Assembly: GCA_945870575.1 (NCBI GenBank)
Contig: CAMBSK010000005.1
Coordinates: 43,254 to 107,253 of the forward strand
DNA length: 64,000 bases
DNA from: Bordetella parapertussis
GTDB lineage: Bacteria; Pseudomonadota; Gammaproteobacteria; Burkholderiales; Burkholderiaceae_C
Direction: 5' to 3'
How positions within the stretch are numbered: the stretch's first letter is position 1; the number at the start of each line of letters is the position of its first letter. A model generated the notes under the pieces. It was not told the DNA's origin. It saw only the letters and a program-made list of their open reading frames with translations, and did no database searches. The translations under genes and the position numbers were made by a program. Positions 18,729-29,507 of this stretch are shown piece after piece.

Positions 18729-19726
18729 GCCTGTTTTCCCGCATAACCGGCACCGGTAGTTACCTGCCGCCGCGTCGACTCAGCAACGCCGACCTGGTGG
18801 CCGAGCTTGCCGCCAAAGGCGTGGAGTCCTCGGATGATTGGATCGTCGAACGCACAGGTATCCGTGCCCGCCATTTCGTGACTGCCGGTGTCAATAGCAG
18901 CGATCTGGCCTTTGAAGCTTGCAAACAGGCGCTGTCGGCGGCCCAACTCGGTCCGCAGGATATCGATCTGGTCATAGTGGCGACTTCCACGCCTGACATG
19001 GTCTTTCCCTCTACCGCCTGCATCTTGCAACACAAACTGGCGCAACTCAGCGCCGAAGCCGGCGGCATCGCCGGTGCGCCGGCGTTTGATGTGCAAGCGG
19101 TGTGTGCCGGTTTTATATATGCCTTGAGTGTGGCTGACGCCATGATCCGGGCCGGAAACGCCAAGCGGGCCCTGGTCGTGGGTGCCGAGGTGTTCTCCCG
19201 TTTGCTCGATTTCAACGATCGCACTACCTGCGTGCTGTTCGGCGACGGCGCCGGTGCCGTGGTGCTTGAGGCTTCTGACACCCCCGGCATACTTGCCACC
19301 GATATACACGCTGACGGTAAACATGTCGGACTCTTGTGCGTACCCGGCCACGTGCAGGGCGGGCAGATTCTGGGCGACCCTGTGCTGAAAATGGACGGCC
19401 AGGGCGTATTCAAATTGGCGGTCGGCGTGCTGGAGGAAACAGCGCGCACGGTGTTGGCCAAAGCCGGTTTGCAAGACAGTGATCTGGACTGGCTGGTGCC
19501 GCACCAGGCAAATATACGCATCATCCAAAGCACGGCCAGAAAAATGAAACTTTCCATGGACAAGGTCTTACTCACGGTGGCCGATCACGGCAATACCTCG
19601 GCGGCCTCTATTCCTTTGGCGCTGGACGCAGGCGTGCGGGCCGGTAAATTGCAACCCGGACAACTCGTCATGCTTGAAGGCGTGGGCGGCGGTTTTGCCT
19701 GGGGCTCGGTACTTTTCCGTTATTGA
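18725..19726 (+). CDS. fabH: 3-oxoacyl-ACP synthase III
   Basis: A 333-aa enzyme that starts fatty-acid chains from acetyl-CoA and malonyl-ACP. The Cys-His-Asn triad is C127 (QAVCAGF), H260 (PHQANIRI) and N290 (GNTSAASIP). The C-terminus [15 protein letters not shown] is typical. It overlaps plsX by ATGA and is followed three bases later by fabD. Confidence 0.97.
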   Translation: MSLFSRITGTGSYLPPRRLSNADLVAELAAKGVESSDDWIVERTGIRARHFVTAGVNSSDLAFEACKQALSAAQLGPQDIDLVIVATSTPDMVFPSTACILQHKLAQLSAEAGGIAGAPAFDVQAVCAGFIYALSVADAMIRAGNAKRALVVGAEVFSRLLDFNDRTTCVLFGDGAGAVVLEASDTPGILATDIHADGKHVGLLCVPGHVQGGQILGDPVLKMDGQGVFKLAVGVLEETARTVLAKAGLQDSDLDWLVPHQANIRIIQSTARKMKLSMDKVLLTVADHGNTSAASIPLALDAGVRAGKLQPGQLVMLEGVGGGFAWGSVLFRY

Positions 19727-19729
19727 TTT

Positions 19730-20683
19730 ATGACGACATTCGCATTTGTATTTCCCGGCCAAGGCTCTCAGTCAGTCGGCATGCTGGACCCCTGGAATAA
19801 CCACCCGGTGGTGCTGGCTGCATTGCAGGAAGCCAGCGAAGCCTTGGGCCAGGACCTGGCTGAATTAATCCATCAAGGCCCCAAGGAAGAACTGGCGCTC
19901 ACCACCAACACCCAGCCGGTGATGCTGGTGGCTGCCATTGCGGCTTACCGCGTGTGGTTGGCAGAGGGCGGTAAACCGCCCGCCTATGTGGCCGGTCATT
20001 CGCTGGGTGAGTATTCAGCTTTGGTGGCCAGCGGAGTGCTCAGTTTGACCCAGGCCGTGCCGCTGGTGCGCTTGCGCGCGCAAGCCATGCAGGAAGCGGT
20101 GGCCGTAGGCGCAGGTGCCATGGCCGCAATCCTTGGCCTGGAAGCAGCCAAAGTGGTTGAGATTTGTCAGCAAGCTCAGGCCGGTTTTGCAGCCGGTAGC
20201 GGCGAAGTGGTGCAGGCCGCCAATTTCAACGACCCGGGTCAAACGGTTATCTCCGGCAGCAAAGCGGCGGTCGACAAAGCCTGTGAATTGCTCAAGGCTG
20301 CGGGCGCAAAGCGCACTCTGCCGCTGCCGGTGTCTGCGCCTTTTCATTGCGCATTGATGAAACCGGCGGCTGAACGATTGCGTCTTCACTTGAACAGCAT
20401 CGTTATGCAAGCGCCGCAAATACCAGTCATCAACAACATTGATGTGGCGCAGGAAAATGACCCGGCCCGCATTTGCGATGCCTTGTACCGCCAGGCTTTC
20501 GGCCCGGTGCGCTGGGTGGAGAGCATGCAGCGCATGCAGCAACTTGGCGTCAGCCATGTGGTGGAATGCGGTCCCGGCAAGGTTTTGACCGGCATGGTCA
20601 AGCGGATTTGTCCTGAATTACGGCCACAGGCCTTGTACGACCCGGCCACGCTGGCAGAAACCCGTGCTTTTTTAACTGCCTGA
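19730..20683 (+). CDS. fabD: Malonyl-CoA:ACP transacylase
   Basis: A 317-aa enzyme that loads malonate from CoA onto ACP. FVFPGQGSQSVGM starts the fold; the nucleophile is Ser91 in GHSLGEYSAL; the catalytic His is in PVSAPFHCALM. Length is normal. It sits between fabH and fabG in the fab operon. Confidence 0.97.
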   Translation: MTTFAFVFPGQGSQSVGMLDPWNNHPVVLAALQEASEALGQDLAELIHQGPKEELALTTNTQPVMLVAAIAAYRVWLAEGGKPPAYVAGHSLGEYSALVASGVLSLTQAVPLVRLRAQAMQEAVAVGAGAMAAILGLEAAKVVEICQQAQAGFAAGSGEVVQAANFNDPGQTVISGSKAAVDKACELLKAAGAKRTLPLPVSAPFHCALMKPAAERLRLHLNSIVMQAPQIPVINNIDVAQENDPARICDALYRQAFGPVRWVESMQRMQQLGVSHVVECGPGKVLTGMVKRICPELRPQALYDPATLAETRAFLTA

Positions 20684-20685
20684 AC

Positions 20686-21435
20686 ATGACTCAGAACAAC
20701 CATACACACCAGACCGCTTTGGTCACCGGCGCCTCACGCGGCATAGGCGCGGCCATTGCGTTCCAATTGGCCAAGCAGGGTTTTCATGTGTACGGCACTG
20801 CTACCGGCGACGAGGGCGCGGCCCGTATCAGTCAAGCTTTGGTCGAATTCCCCGGTTGTCATGGCTTGGTGTTGCAAGTCAATGATGCAGATCAACTCCA
20901 AGCCGTGGTGGACAACCTGGTGCAACAAACCGGCGGCTTACACGTACTGGTCAACAACGCAGGCATTACCCGCGATACCCTGGCCATGCGCATGAAAGAC
21001 AGTGACTGGGACGAGGTCATTGACACCAATTTGAAAGCTGTGTTCCGTCTCAGCCGCGCTGTCATGCGTCCCATGATGAAGCAGCGCTTCGGACGCATCA
21101 TCAACATCACCAGCGTGGTGGGCGCCTCCGGCAACCCGGGCCAGGCCAATTACGCTGCCGCCAAGGCCGGTGTGGCCGGCATGACCCGGGCACTGGCGCG
21201 GGAATTGGGCAGCCGCGGCATCACGGTCAATTGCGTGGCTCCCGGTTTCATCAATACTGACATGACGGCCGGTTTGCCCGAAGAACAGCAAAAAGCATTA
21301 TTGGGTCAAATTCCCCTGGGACACCTCGGGCAGCCTGATGATGTGGCACACGCGGTGGCTTTTTTAGCCGGTGCGCAAGCCGCTTACATCACCGGTCAGG
21401 AACTGCATGTGAACGGCGGCATGTACATGGCCTAA
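20686..21435 (+). CDS. fabG: 3-oxoacyl-ACP reductase
   Basis: A 249-aa short-chain dehydrogenase that reduces 3-ketoacyl-ACP with NADPH. TGASRGIG (about 14-21) binds the nucleotide; the active site is Ser143, Tyr156 and Lys160 (YAAAK). INTDMTAGLPEEQQ near the C-terminus and the final HVNGGMYM are typical. ATG is two bases after the fabD stop. Confidence 0.97.
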   Translation: MTQNNHTHQTALVTGASRGIGAAIAFQLAKQGFHVYGTATGDEGAARISQALVEFPGCHGLVLQVNDADQLQAVVDNLVQQTGGLHVLVNNAGITRDTLAMRMKDSDWDEVIDTNLKAVFRLSRAVMRPMMKQRFGRIINITSVVGASGNPGQANYAAAKAGVAGMTRALARELGSRGITVNCVAPGFINTDMTAGLPEEQQKALLGQIPLGHLGQPDDVAHAVAFLAGAQAAYITGQELHVNGGMYMA

Positions 21436-21467
21436 AGCCTCGGTATAAGCCAGAATCAAGCCGTATC

Positions 21468-21491
21468 GTCCGCGCGGCTAAAATCGCGGAC
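21468..21491 (+). promoter_or_regulatory. Likely acpP promoter region with inverted repeat
   Basis: A TAAAAT -10-like box (21479-21484) lies in the loop of an inverted repeat GTCCGCG (21468-21474) and CGCGGAC (21485-21491). It lies in the 83-bp fabG-acpP gap, so acpP may have its own promoter, as in E. coli. Whether the repeat binds a regulator is not known. Confidence 0.4.
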
Positions 21492-21497
21492 TTCTAA

Positions 21498-21758
<261 letters not shown>

Positions 21759-21773
21759 GTTTCGAGGTTTCGC

Positions 21774-23018
21774 ATGAGTCGTCGTCGCGTTGTCGTGACC
21801 GGACTGGGCTGTGTGTCTCCCGTGGGAAACACTGCTCAGGCGTCCTGGAAGCAGATTCTGGCCGGTCAATCCGGTATAGATGCAATCACTTTGTTTGATG
21901 CGTCTGCCTTTGCCTGCCATTTCGCCGGTGAGGTCAAAAACTTCAACCTCGACGAGTACATCTCGCCCAAGGAAGCGCGCACCATGGACCGCTTCATACA
22001 CTTAGGTGTGGCTGCCGGGTTACAAGCCGTGGCGGATGCAGGTTTGCCGACCGGCGAAAAGCTGGATCAAGAACTGTCTTACCGCATCGGCTGCTTGATT
22101 GGCTCGGGCATTGGCGGTCTGCCCTTGATCGAAAACATGCGCGACGAGTTGATGGCGCGCGGTCCGCGCCGCATTTCACCTTTCTTTGTGCCGGCCAGCA
22201 TCATCAACATGATCTCTGGTCATGTCTCTATGCGCTGCGGTTTCAAAGGCCCGAATCTGGCCATTGCCACCGCTTGCAGCACCGGCTTGCACAGCATTGG
22301 AGAAGCCGGGCGCATCATTGAATACGGGGACGCCGATGTCATGGTCGCAGGCGGTTCAGAAGCCACGGTTTCACCACTGGGACTTGGCGGTTTTGCCGCC
22401 ATGCGCGCCTTGTCCACCCGCAACGACGACCCGAAAACCGCATCCCGTCCCTGGGACAAAGACCGCGACGGTTTTGTGCTGGGCGAAGGCGCCGGTGTCA
22501 TGGTGCTGGAAGAGTACGAATACGCCAAGTCGCGCGGCGCGCGCATTTATGCTGAATTGGTTGGCTATGGTCGCAGCGCCGACGCCGGTCACATGACCGC
22601 CCCGAATATGGACGGCCCGCGCCGCTCCATGCAGGCTGCCTTGAAAAATGCCGGTATGGCCCCAGATCAAGTGCAATATTTGAATGCGCATGGCACCTCA
22701 ACCCCGCTGGGTGACATCAACGAAACGCACGCCATCAAGGCGGCTTTCGGTTCGCACGCACATGACCTGGTGGTCAGTTCCACCAAATCCATGACCGGCC
22801 ATTTGCTGGGTGGAGCCGGTGGCATTGAAAGTGTTTTCACGGTATTGGCTTTGCATGATCAAAAAGCGCCGCCAACCATCAATCTGCACAACCCCGATCC
22901 CGAATGCGACCTGGACTATTGCCCCAACGAGGCACGTGACATGCGTATCGACGTGGCCATGAAAAACAATTTCGGCTTCGGCGGTACCAACGGAACGCTG
23001 GTTTTCAAGCGCATTTGA
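21774..23018 (+). CDS. fabF: 3-oxoacyl-ACP synthase II
   Basis: A 414-aa condensing enzyme that elongates acyl-ACP. The triad is C168 ([10 protein letters not shown]), His in [11 protein letters not shown] and His in [13 protein letters not shown]. Length and ends are normal ([17 protein letters not shown]). It starts 15 bases after acpP. In most relatives rpoE-rseA-rseB follow; here they do not. Confidence 0.97.
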   Translation: MSRRRVVVTGLGCVSPVGNTAQASWKQILAGQSGIDAITLFDASAFACHFAGEVKNFNLDEYISPKEARTMDRFIHLGVAAGLQAVADAGLPTGEKLDQELSYRIGCLIGSGIGGLPLIENMRDELMARGPRRISPFFVPASIINMISGHVSMRCGFKGPNLAIATACSTGLHSIGEAGRIIEYGDADVMVAGGSEATVSPLGLGGFAAMRALSTRNDDPKTASRPWDKDRDGFVLGEGAGVMVLEEYEYAKSRGARIYAELVGYGRSADAGHMTAPNMDGPRRSMQAALKNAGMAPDQVQYLNAHGTSTPLGDINETHAIKAAFGSHAHDLVVSSTKSMTGHLLGGAGGIESVFTVLALHDQKAPPTINLHNPDPECDLDYCPNEARDMRIDVAMKNNFGFGGTNGTLVFKRI

Positions 23019-23045
23019 GCCGGCACAAAGACCTTGCCGGCTCAA
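23015..23045. terminator. 10-bp inverted repeat over the fabF stop codon
   Basis: TTGAGCCGGC (23015-23024) and GCCGGCTCAA (23036-23045) with an 11-base loop. It contains the fabF stop and lies before degQ. There is no T-run, so it is a weak terminator or an RNA-stabilising 3' hairpin. Confidence 0.45.
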
Positions 23046-23122
23046 GGAATCTTTGGTTATGTTGGCCTTTACCGGGTGATTGTCGTTACAACCGTATTAA
23101 CACCTTCTGGGAGAAATCAAAA

Positions 23123-24607
23123 ATGTTGATTCATTTCAATGCACGTAAACATGTTTTTTCTATCATGCTGGCTAGTGTGTTCAGCTTGGCAGGCTGGCTT
23201 TTGCCCGCAACAGTTTCTCTGGGACAGGCCCAGGCGCAAACCCGCACGCTGCCGGATTTCACCGACCTGGTTGAAATGGTCGGCCCGTCCGTGGTTAATA
23301 TACGTACCGTTGATAAGTCCGTGCCTCAGTCGAACGCCCAACCTGCAGATCCACAGGATGAAGAAATGCAGGAATTGTTCCGGCGCTTCTTCGGCATGCC
23401 CCCGCCCGGTGCACCGAGGCAGCAACGTCCTAACCGGCCGCAGCAACAACCGGAAGACCAACCGCGCGGTGTGGGCTCAGGCTTTATCCTTACGGCAGAT
23501 GGCATCATCATGACCAATGCGCACGTGGTGGACGGTGCCGAGCAAGTCATCGTGACTTTGACCGACAAGCGCGAGTTCGTGGCCCGTATCATCGGCGCCG
23601 ACAGACGCACCGATGTCGCTGTGGTCAAAATCGAAGCCAGCGGATTGCAGCCGGTGAAATTGGGCGACCCCAACCGGCTCAAAGTCGGCGAATGGGTGAT
23701 GGCCATAGGCTCACCCTTCGGTCTGGAAAACACCGTCACTGCCGGCATCGTCAGCGCCAAGGGTCGGGATACCGGCGACTACCTGCCTTTTATTCAAACA
23801 GATGTGGCCATCAACCCCGGCAACTCCGGCGGCCCGCTGATCAATATGCGCGGTGAAGTGATAGGCATCAACAGCCAGATTTATTCACGCTCCGGCGGCT
23901 TCATGGGCATTTCCTTCGCAATTCCCATTGATGAAGCTGCCAATGTCAGCAACCAGTTGCGCGCCAACGGACGGGTTCAGCGCGGTCGTCTGGGCGTCGG
24001 TATCGGTGAAGTCAGCAAAGAAGTCGCCGAATCACTGGGCATGGCCAAACCACAAGGTGCTTTTGTCAGCAGTGTCGAGCCGGGTTCCCCTGCAGAAAAA
24101 GCAGGCATTGAAGCCGGTGACATCATTTTGAAGTTTGACGGTAAGACGATTGAAAAATCTTCTGACCTGCCGCGCACCGTCGGGGGTACCAAGCCCGGTA
24201 CACAAAGTAACCTTTCCTTGTTGCGTCGTGGCGTTACCAAGGACATTTCTATCACCGTCGGTGAATTTGAAGCCGATAAACCCACGGCCAAGGCCGGGTC
24301 AGCTCCTGAGAAAAAAGCCGAGCCAAAAGCGGCTGTTCAATTGCTGGGTTTGACCGTCAGCGACTTGACCGATGCGCAGAAAAAAGAGTTGAAATTAAAA
24401 GGTGGTGTGCGGGTTGATGTCGTGGCTGAACCGGCTTTGCGCGCCGGCATTCGCGAAGGCGATGTGATCACGCAGGTCGCTAACACCGAAGTGTCAGACA
24501 CCAAGGCTTTTGCCCAAGTTGTCGGTAAGCTTGACAAAAGCAAATCAGTCAGTGTGTTGCTGCGCCGTGGTGAATGGTCGCAATACACTGTCATCCGACC
24601 CCGTTGA
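23123..24607 (+). CDS. degQ: Periplasmic Do-family serine protease (DegQ/MucD)
   Basis: A 494-aa HtrA protease that degrades misfolded envelope proteins. A signal peptide spans about residues 1-38 (Ala-Gln-Ala cleavage zone). The catalytic triad is H134 (TNAHVV), D164 (RRTDVAVVKI) and S235 (GNSGGPL). Two PDZ domains follow (about 290-375 and 405-490). A Pro/Gln-rich loop at about 92-115 precedes the protease core. ATG 23123 follows GGGAGA. In relatives this gene (mucD) ends the sigma-E operon, but here the sigma factor and its anti-sigma genes are absent from the locus. Confidence 0.94.
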   Translation: MLIHFNARKHVFSIMLASVFSLAGWLLPATVSLGQAQAQTRTLPDFTDLVEMVGPSVVNIRTVDKSVPQSNAQPADPQDEEMQELFRRFFGMPPPGAPRQQRPNRPQQQPEDQPRGVGSGFILTADGIIMTNAHVVDGAEQVIVTLTDKREFVARIIGADRRTDVAVVKIEASGLQPVKLGDPNRLKVGEWVMAIGSPFGLENTVTAGIVSAKGRDTGDYLPFIQTDVAINPGNSGGPLINMRGEVIGINSQIYSRSGGFMGISFAIPIDEAANVSNQLRANGRVQRGRLGVGIGEVSKEVAESLGMAKPQGAFVSSVEPGSPAEKAGIEAGDIILKFDGKTIEKSSDLPRTVGGTKPGTQSNLSLLRRGVTKDISITVGEFEADKPTAKAGSAPEKKAEPKAAVQLLGLTVSDLTDAQKKELKLKGGVRVDVVAEPALRAGIREGDVITQVANTEVSDTKAFAQVVGKLDKSKSVSVLLRRGEWSQYTVIRPR

Positions 24608-24855
24608 AGCGTCACCGCCGCGGGTAAACTCGTTGTTTTAATAAATGACGGGTTCTTCCAACGCTGTTAAAAAATATTTTAAATGTGAGTGCAAACTAAC
24701 AAAAACAGTTTGATCAACTTGAATTAATCTAAGTAAGATCTCAAAATCATGAAAACGAATATAAGAAAGACAGATTTAGCCGCTATGCGGGATGAAAACA
24801 AGGTTGTACATAGCGATCCACAGTTCACCCACAAGTTATCCTAAACAATTGCAAA
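24608..24855. other. AT-rich gap after degQ
   Basis: There is no gene. The stretch is clearly richer in A and T than its neighbours, with long runs such as TTAAAAAATATTTTAAA near 24668. It separates the fab/degQ block from the predicted RNA and lepA. It may mark the scar of a deletion. Confidence 0.5.
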
Positions 24856-24882
24856 TTGAAATGTTTATAAACTGTGTATAAC
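24856..24882 (+). promoter_or_regulatory. Predicted promoter of the small RNA / lepA leader
   Basis: TTGAAA (24856-24861), a 15-base spacer and TATAAC (24877-24882) preceded by TGTG, an extended -10 feature. TGTGTATAA within it also matches a DnaA-box consensus on the minus strand, probably by chance in AT-rich DNA. Confidence 0.4.
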
Positions 24883-24888
24883 TTTGAC

Positions 24889-25028
24889 ATTCTGGGATTG
24901 GCATTGGCTGGCGAAAGACCTTCAGAAGCTATCTGCTTCGGGCTTTCTGCCTACAATGAAGTTCCAACTATCGCAGTTGCCATAGATTGTTGGTTCCGGG
25001 CGCGTCATCACCTGACGCGCCCTTTTTT
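24889..25028 (+). ncRNA. Putative small RNA or lepA leader attenuator, about 140 nt
   Basis: A promoter-like site and a very strong terminator bracket a gene-free segment. It can fold into a bulged hairpin GAAAG...GAAGC-TATCT-GCTTC...CTTTC (about 24913-24951), a second stem CCAAC/GTTGG (24964-24992) and the terminator stem. I see no open frame and no match to 6S, 4.5S, RNase P or tmRNA. Either a free sRNA is made, or transcription into lepA is attenuated, since lepA starts only 46 bases past the T-run. Confidence 0.4.
24998..25028 (+). terminator. Strong intrinsic terminator upstream of lepA
   Basis: Perfect 10-bp stem GGGCGCGTCA (24998-25007) and TGACGCGCCC (25013-25022), 5-base loop, then six T. 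The direction is plus. Confidence 0.9.
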
Positions 25029-25073
25029 ATGCCTTTCTCCTTTGTAAATTCAAACACTTAAACGCTTGCATTG

Positions 25074-26885
25074 ATGAACCACATCAGAAATTTTTCTATC
25101 ATCGCTCACATCGATCACGGCAAATCCACGCTGGCTGACCGCATCATTCAGCGTTGCGGCGGTTTGAGCGACCGGGAGATGGAAGCCCAAGTATTGGACT
25201 CGATGGATATTGAAAAAGAGCGTGGGATAACCATCAAGGCGCAGACCGCTGCACTGCGCTACAAAGCCAAAGACGGACAGATTTACAACCTCAATTTGAT
25301 CGATACCCCCGGGCATGTCGATTTTTCCTACGAGGTAAGCCGTTCCTTATCAGCCTGTGAAGGTGCTTTGCTGGTGGTTGATGCCAGTCAAGGCGTAGAA
25401 GCTCAGACGGTTGCCAATTGCTACACCGCGCTCGACCTCGGTGTTGAGGTCGTGCCGGTGCTCAACAAAATGGATCTGGCTTCGGCTGATCCGGACAACG
25501 CCAAAACAGAGATAGAAGATGTCATCGGCATAGATGCCAGTGAAGCCATTCCTTGTTCAGCCAAGACTGGCATGGGCGTGGAAGAAATCCTAGAAGCCAT
25601 CATTGTCAAAATTCCGCCGCCGCGCGGCAACCCGGATGCGGCTTTGCGCGCCATGATTGTTGACAGCTGGTTTGATACCTATGTTGGTGTGGTCATGCTG
25701 GTGCGTGTGGTCGACGGCCGATTGGCAAAAGGCGAGCGCATCAAAATGATGGCCTCAGGCGCCACTTACAACGCCGACAACCTGGGCGTGTTCACCCCGG
25801 CCAACGAGCCGCGCGAATCGCTGGAAGCCGGTGAAGTGGGTTACATCATCGCCGGCATCAAAGAATTGCAAGCGGCCAAAGTAGGCGACACGGTCACCTT
25901 GATCAAACCTGGAACCGGCGGCGCTGCGGCCACTGCCACCGAAGCTTTGCCGGGCTTTAAGGAAATTCAACCCCAAGTGTTCGCCGGTTTGTACCCGACC
26001 GAGGCCAACCAGTACGACGCTTTGCGCGACGCGCTGGAAAAACTAAAGCTCAATGATTCTTCCCTACGCTACGAACCCGAGGTGTCGCAAGCGCTGGGTT
26101 TTGGTTTTCGCTGCGGCTTTCTGGGCTTGCTGCACATGGAAATCGTGCAAGAGCGTTTGGAGCGCGAGTTCGATCAGGATCTGATCACCACCGCACCCAG
26201 CGTGGTCTACCAGGTGTTGCGTGCTGACGGCGAAATCATCATGGTGGAAAACCCGTCCAAAATGCCTGAAGCCAGCAAGATGGAAGAAATCCGCGAGCCC
26301 ATCGTGACCGTGCATTTGTACATGCCGCAGGATTACGTCGGTGCAGTGATGACGCTGGCCAATCAAAAGCGCGGCGTGCAATTGAACATGGCTTACCACG
26401 GCCGCCAGGTCATGCTGACTTATGAAATGCCGCTGGGTGAAATCGTGCTCGATTTCTTCGACAAGCTCAAAAGTGTGAGCCGCGGTTATGCGTCCATGGA
26501 CTATGAGTTCAAAGAATACCGCTCTGCCGATGTTGTCAAAGTGGATATTTTGCTCAACGGCGAGCGGGTCGACGCGCTATCCATCATCGTCCACCGCAGC
26601 CAGTCGCAATACCGGGGTCGCGCGGTGGTCGCGAAAATGCGCGAAATCATCAGCCGCCAAATGTTCGATGTGGCCATTCAGGCCGCTATCGGCGCCAATA
26701 TCATTGCGCGCGAATCCATCAAGGCCTTGCGTAAAAACGTGCTGGCAAAATGCTATGGCGGCGACATCAGCCGCAAACGCAAACTTCTAGAGAAACAAAA
26801 AGCAGGTAAAAAACGCATGAAACAAATCGGATCGGTAGAAGTACCCCAGGAAGCCTTTTTGGCGATATTGCAGGTGGAAGATTGA
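25074..26885 (+). CDS. lepA: Elongation factor 4 (LepA GTPase)
   Basis: A 603-aa translational GTPase that acts on stalled or mis-translocated ribosomes. G motifs: AHIDHGKST (about 11-19), [13 protein letters not shown] and SAKTG. The C-terminal LepA domain ends in [20 protein letters not shown]. The ATG at 25074 is preferred to the TTG one codon upstream. There is no clear Shine-Dalgarno. It is the first gene of lepA-lepB-rnc-era-recO-pdxJ-acpS-nagZ, and its stop overlaps the lepB start. Confidence 0.97.
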   Translation: MNHIRNFSIIAHIDHGKSTLADRIIQRCGGLSDREMEAQVLDSMDIEKERGITIKAQTAALRYKAKDGQIYNLNLIDTPGHVDFSYEVSRSLSACEGALLVVDASQGVEAQTVANCYTALDLGVEVVPVLNKMDLASADPDNAKTEIEDVIGIDASEAIPCSAKTGMGVEEILEAIIVKIPPPRGNPDAALRAMIVDSWFDTYVGVVMLVRVVDGRLAKGERIKMMASGATYNADNLGVFTPANEPRESLEAGEVGYIIAGIKELQAAKVGDTVTLIKPGTGGAAATATEALPGFKEIQPQVFAGLYPTEANQYDALRDALEKLKLNDSSLRYEPEVSQALGFGFRCGFLGLLHMEIVQERLEREFDQDLITTAPSVVYQVLRADGEIIMVENPSKMPEASKMEEIREPIVTVHLYMPQDYVGAVMTLANQKRGVQLNMAYHGRQVMLTYEMPLGEIVLDFFDKLKSVSRGYASMDYEFKEYRSADVVKVDILLNGERVDALSIIVHRSQSQYRGRAVVAKMREIISRQMFDVAIQAAIGANIIARESIKALRKNVLAKCYGGDISRKRKLLEKQKAGKKRMKQIGSVEVPQEAFLAILQVED

Positions 26886-27886
26886 TTGCCGTTATCACCG
26901 CCATCATCCTGACCGGCTTTGTCGGTTACGCCGCCGCCTGGTACAGCGGTAATATAGAAGGCTCGTTCGCCTTGCTGCTGTTTCTAGCCACCGCCGTCAG
27001 CGGTATCTATTGGCTGGCCGAGCAATTGTTTTTCCTGCCGCGCCGTCGCGCCGCGGTGCTGCAACTCGACACACAACAGGCCAACCGACTGGTTGAATTG
27101 AAAAACCAGGGCATCACAGCCAAAGAAGACGACAGTTCTTTTTTGAAAGCACGCGATGAATTGCTGCGCCAACCCTGGTGGATGGACTGGACCGCCGGTT
27201 TGTTTCCGGTCATTGCCGCAGTGTTTGTGCTGCGATCATTTTTATTTGAACCGTTCAAAATTCCATCCGGTTCCATGATTCCTACGCTGCACGTCGGCGA
27301 CTTGATACTGGTCAACAAATTTCACTACGGTTTTCGCCTGCCGGTCATCAATTACAAATTGACCCAAGGCTCGCCGGTCAACCGTGGCGATGTCATGGTG
27401 TTCCGTTACCCGCCCAAACCCAGTCTGGATTACATCAAGCGTGTGATCGGCATACCCGGCGACAAAATTGCTTATCTGAACAAGGTATTGACCATCAACG
27501 GTCAACCGGTCAGCAAAGTCGGCATTCCCGAATTTTTCGATGCTGACAATATGCGATACAGCAAGCAGTTTGAGGAAGACCTGCCTATAGGCAGTGCACC
27601 TGCTGAAATGAGCACATTGCGTAAACACCGGTTGCTGAACGATGAAAGAACACCTAATTTTGTCAGCGGCATAGATGATTTTGCGTACAAGGAAAACTGC
27701 ACCTACACTATCGAGGGCTTGGAATGCACAGTCCCTGCTGGCCATTACTTCATGATGGGCGACAACCGCGACAACTCGCTGGATTCGCGCTACTGGGGTT
27801 TTGTGCCTGACAAAAACCTTGTCGGCAAAGCCTTTTTTGTCTGGATGAATTTTTCTAACCTCGCGCGCATAGGCAGTTTCGACTGA
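26882..27886 (+). CDS. lepB: Signal peptidase I
   Basis: A 334-aa inner membrane protease that removes signal peptides. Membrane segments lie at about 2-20, 27-52 and 104-122; the Ser-Lys dyad is S131 (PSGSMIPTL) and K186 (DYIKRVIG). [16 protein letters not shown] is box E. It starts with TTG, overlapping the lepA stop as TTGA, so it depends on coupled translation. Confidence 0.96.
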   Translation: MIAVITAIILTGFVGYAAAWYSGNIEGSFALLLFLATAVSGIYWLAEQLFFLPRRRAAVLQLDTQQANRLVELKNQGITAKEDDSSFLKARDELLRQPWWMDWTAGLFPVIAAVFVLRSFLFEPFKIPSGSMIPTLHVGDLILVNKFHYGFRLPVINYKLTQGSPVNRGDVMVFRYPPKPSLDYIKRVIGIPGDKIAYLNKVLTINGQPVSKVGIPEFFDADNMRYSKQFEEDLPIGSAPAEMSTLRKHRLLNDERTPNFVSGIDDFAYKENCTYTIEGLECTVPAGHYFMMGDNRDNSLDSRYWGFVPDKNLVGKAFFVWMNFSNLARIGSFD

Positions 27887-27888
27887 AC

Positions 27889-28587
27889 ATGAGCCAGGTG
27901 CCTGAAGACTCGACCCAGCAAGCTTTGCAGGCCCGACTACAGCATGTATTCAGCGACACCCGCTTGTTGACACTGTCTCTGACGCATCGCAGTTTCGGCA
28001 CGCCGCACAACGAACGGTTGGAGTTTCTCGGCGACTCGGTGCTGAATCTGGCTGTCTCCGGCATGCTCTACCGCGCATTGCAGGATCAGCCCGAAGGCGA
28101 TTTGTCGCGGGTGCGCGCCAACCTGGTTAAGCAGGACACGTTGCACAAATTGGCCATGGAACTCGGCTTGGCCGGTATGGTCAGACTGGGTGAAGGCGAA
28201 ATGCGCTCCGGCGGTCAGCACAGGCCGTCCATACTGGCAGACGCGCTGGAAGCCGTCATAGGCGCTGTGTATTTGGACGCCGGTTTTGAAAAGGCGCAAG
28301 CTTTGGTGCAGCGCTTGTTCGAAAAGCTGGATGTGTCACCGACCATGACAGCGGCGGCCAAAGATCCTAAAACCGAATTGCAGGAATGGTTGCAGGCACG
28401 CCGCTGGCAACTGCCGGTTTACCGCGTGGTCGGCACCACCGGTGCGGCGCACCAGCAAACCTTTGATGTCGAGTGTGAAGTGAGCGAATTGAAGGAGTCG
28501 CAACGCGGCATCGGCAGCTCCAGACGCAGCGGCGAACAAGCCGCGGCCCTGGCCATGCTCCAATGGCTTAAGGAGCACCCGCAATGA
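27889..28587 (+). CDS. rnc: Ribonuclease III
   Basis: A 232-aa dsRNA endonuclease that processes rRNA precursors. [17 protein letters not shown] (about 41-57) and [14 protein letters not shown] (about 122-135) hold the metal-binding acids. A dsRNA-binding domain occupies about 160-230 ([12 protein letters not shown]..., then [18 protein letters not shown]). It is ATGA-coupled to era. Confidence 0.97.
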   Translation: MSQVPEDSTQQALQARLQHVFSDTRLLTLSLTHRSFGTPHNERLEFLGDSVLNLAVSGMLYRALQDQPEGDLSRVRANLVKQDTLHKLAMELGLAGMVRLGEGEMRSGGQHRPSILADALEAVIGAVYLDAGFEKAQALVQRLFEKLDVSPTMTAAAKDPKTELQEWLQARRWQLPVYRVVGTTGAAHQQTFDVECEVSELKESQRGIGSSRRSGEQAAALAMLQWLKEHPQ

Positions 28588-29507
28588 CAGACACCACAGA
28601 AACAAGCGCAGGCCCGCAACGCTGCGGCACGGTCGCCATTATCGGCAAGCCCAATGTGGGCAAATCCACCTTGCTGAACGCGTTAGTCGGCCAGAAAATC
28701 AGCATCACTTCGCGCAAAGCGCAGACCACGCGCCACCGCATCACCGGCATACACAATGCGAAACAAACCCAGTTTATTTTTGTCGATACACCGGGTTTTC
28801 AGACGGCGCATGCCAACGCTTTGAACCGCTCACTGAACAAAACCGTGCTCGGCGCGGTCGGCGATGTGGATCTGGTGCTGTTCGTCGTCAATGCCGGCAG
28901 CTTTGCCGATGCCGACGCCAAGGTGCTGAACTTGCTCAGCAAAAACATTCCTTGTATCTTGATTGCCAACAAATTGGACAAAGTGAATCAGCGCCATGAG
29001 ATCGCGCACTGGCTTCAAGAGATGCAAGAGAAACACGGCTTCGCCGAGTTAATGCCCATGTCGGCGAAAAACGCCAAAGACATTCAACGGCTGTTGGTGC
29101 AATGCGAAAAATATTTGCCCGAGCAAGCCTGGTGGTATAGCGCCGATGAGTTGACCGACCGCAGTGAAAAATTTCTGGTCAGTGAAATGATTCGCGAAAA
29201 ATTGTTTCGCTTGACCGGCGACGAACTGCCATACACGTCTACCGTTGTCATAGATAAATTCACCGAAGAACCGGGGAAAACGGTGTCACGCATGGTGCGC
29301 GTTGCCGCCACCATCATTGTTGAGCGCGACGGACACAAAGCCATGGTGATAGGCGAAGGCGGCGAGCGTTTGAAACAAATCGGCACGCTGGCGCGACAGG
29401 AATTGGAAAAGCTGATGGACGCCAAAGTGTTTTTAGAGTTGTGGGTAAAAGTACGCTCCGGCTGGGCCGATGACGAAGCGCGGGTGCGCAGCTTTGGCTA
29501 CGAATAG
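28584..29507 (+). CDS. era: GTPase Era
   Basis: A 307-aa GTPase that helps mature 16S rRNA in the 30S subunit. G1 GKPNVGKST (21-29), G3 DTPG, G4 NKLD; the KH domain at the end has [21 protein letters not shown]. It starts inside the rnc stop (ATGA) and overlaps recO by 38 bp. Confidence 0.97.
   Translation: MTDTTETSAGPQRCGTVAIIGKPNVGKSTLLNALVGQKISITSRKAQTTRHRITGIHNAKQTQFIFVDTPGFQTAHANALNRSLNKTVLGAVGDVDLVLFVVNAGSFADADAKVLNLLSKNIPCILIANKLDKVNQRHEIAHWLQEMQEKHGFAELMPMSAKNAKDIQRLLVQCEKYLPEQAWWYSADELTDRSEKFLVSEMIREKLFRLTGDELPYTSTVVIDKFTEEPGKTVSRMVRVAATIIVERDGHKAMVIGEGGERLKQIGTLARQELEKLMDAKVFLELWVKVRSGWADDEARVRSFGYE

Noticed and set aside
24889..25028. 6S or 4.5S RNA as identity of the lepA upstream RNA
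   Set aside because: It lacks the long central bubble flanked by stems of 6S and the GGUCAGGUCCGGAAGGAAGCAG-type core of 4.5S is absent.
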